NCBI GenBank assembly: GCA_017456685.1
Contig: JAFTIV010000187.1
Location: forward strand, 1 to 5,745
DNA length: 5,745 nucleotides
Origin: Clostridia bacterium
Lineage (GTDB): Bacteria > Bacillota > Clostridia > Oscillospirales > CAG-272
Reading direction: 5' to 3'
Made by a program: the position numbers and the translations under genes. Position 1 is the stretch's first letter. Each line of letters begins with the position of its first letter. The notes under the pieces were generated by a model, which was given only the letters and a program-made list of their open reading frames with translations, had not been told where the DNA came from and did not search any database. Below, piece by piece: positions 5,661 through 5,745 of this stretch.

Positions 5661-5745
5661 ATGAAAAAAACCGGTATTTATAGGCATGTAGATGCTTTGG
5701 GCAGAATAGTGTTGCCTATGGAAATAAGAAATGCGCTTAATATTC
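5661..5745 (+). CDS. AbrB/SpoVT-family transcriptional regulator (N-terminal 28 residues, truncated by the window edge)
   Basis: The visible N-terminus is a swapped-hairpin AbrB DNA-binding domain: MKKTGIYRHVDALGR followed by IVLPMEIRNALNI. It aligns without gaps to B. subtilis AbrB and SpoVT (TGIVR, then DxLGRVVIPxExRR). Arg8, Arg15 and Arg23, used by AbrB for DNA contact, are present, while the position of AbrB Arg24 is Asn. The reading frame is open to the window edge. AGAGG lies 9 nt before the ATG, and a strong sigma-A promoter is upstream. AbrB controls transition-state genes; SpoVT, which carries an extra C-terminal GAF-like domain, acts in forespore expression. The missing C-terminus decides between them. 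Position next to spmAB fits a sporulation link. Confidence 0.9.
   Translation, partial: MKKTGIYRHVDALGRIVLPMEIRNALNI

Overview
The window is AT-rich DNA from an endospore-forming low-GC Firmicute. A Clostridia-class anaerobe is most likely: it carries spmA/spmB, an AbrB/SpoVT-type regulator and an RNase J, with strong purine-rich ribosome binding sites and sigma-A-type promoters. Genus and species cannot be read from the sequence alone.

Layout, right to left because nearly everything is on the minus strand. At the right edge a plus-strand AbrB/SpoVT-family regulator begins and runs off the window. It is transcribed divergently from spmA-spmB (spore maturation, two membrane proteins, overlapping by 14 bp). 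After spmB comes a small 91-codon gene for an unrecognised protein with a single C-terminal membrane helix, probably in the same transcript. Next is rnj (RNase J), which has its own promoter, a structured leader of about 125 nt and a strong intrinsic terminator, so it is largely a self-contained unit. Left of that terminator a new promoter drives a two-gene ABC exporter operon. The first half-transporter is complete; the second starts on a 4-bp overlap (ATGA) and is cut by the left edge.

How the parts work together: three units sit side by side rather than forming one system. They are sporulation (regulator plus spmAB), RNA decay (rnj) and export (the ABC pair). The ABC pair forms a heterodimer. 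The complete subunit has the substitutions of a degenerate ATPase site (Asp for the catalytic Glu, Gln for the H-loop His), which predicts that the truncated partner supplies the competent site. The most unusual items are the rnj leader, which can fold into mutually exclusive hairpins, and the roughly 70-residue Lys/Thr-rich N-terminal tail on RNase J. Next are the uncharacterised tail-anchored protein and a dyad inside the abrB-type promoter. I found no mobile element, CRISPR array, tRNA or rRNA, and no clear sign of an entirely new system. All three sigma-A promoters I could assign have 17-nt spacers and an extended -10 (TGN).
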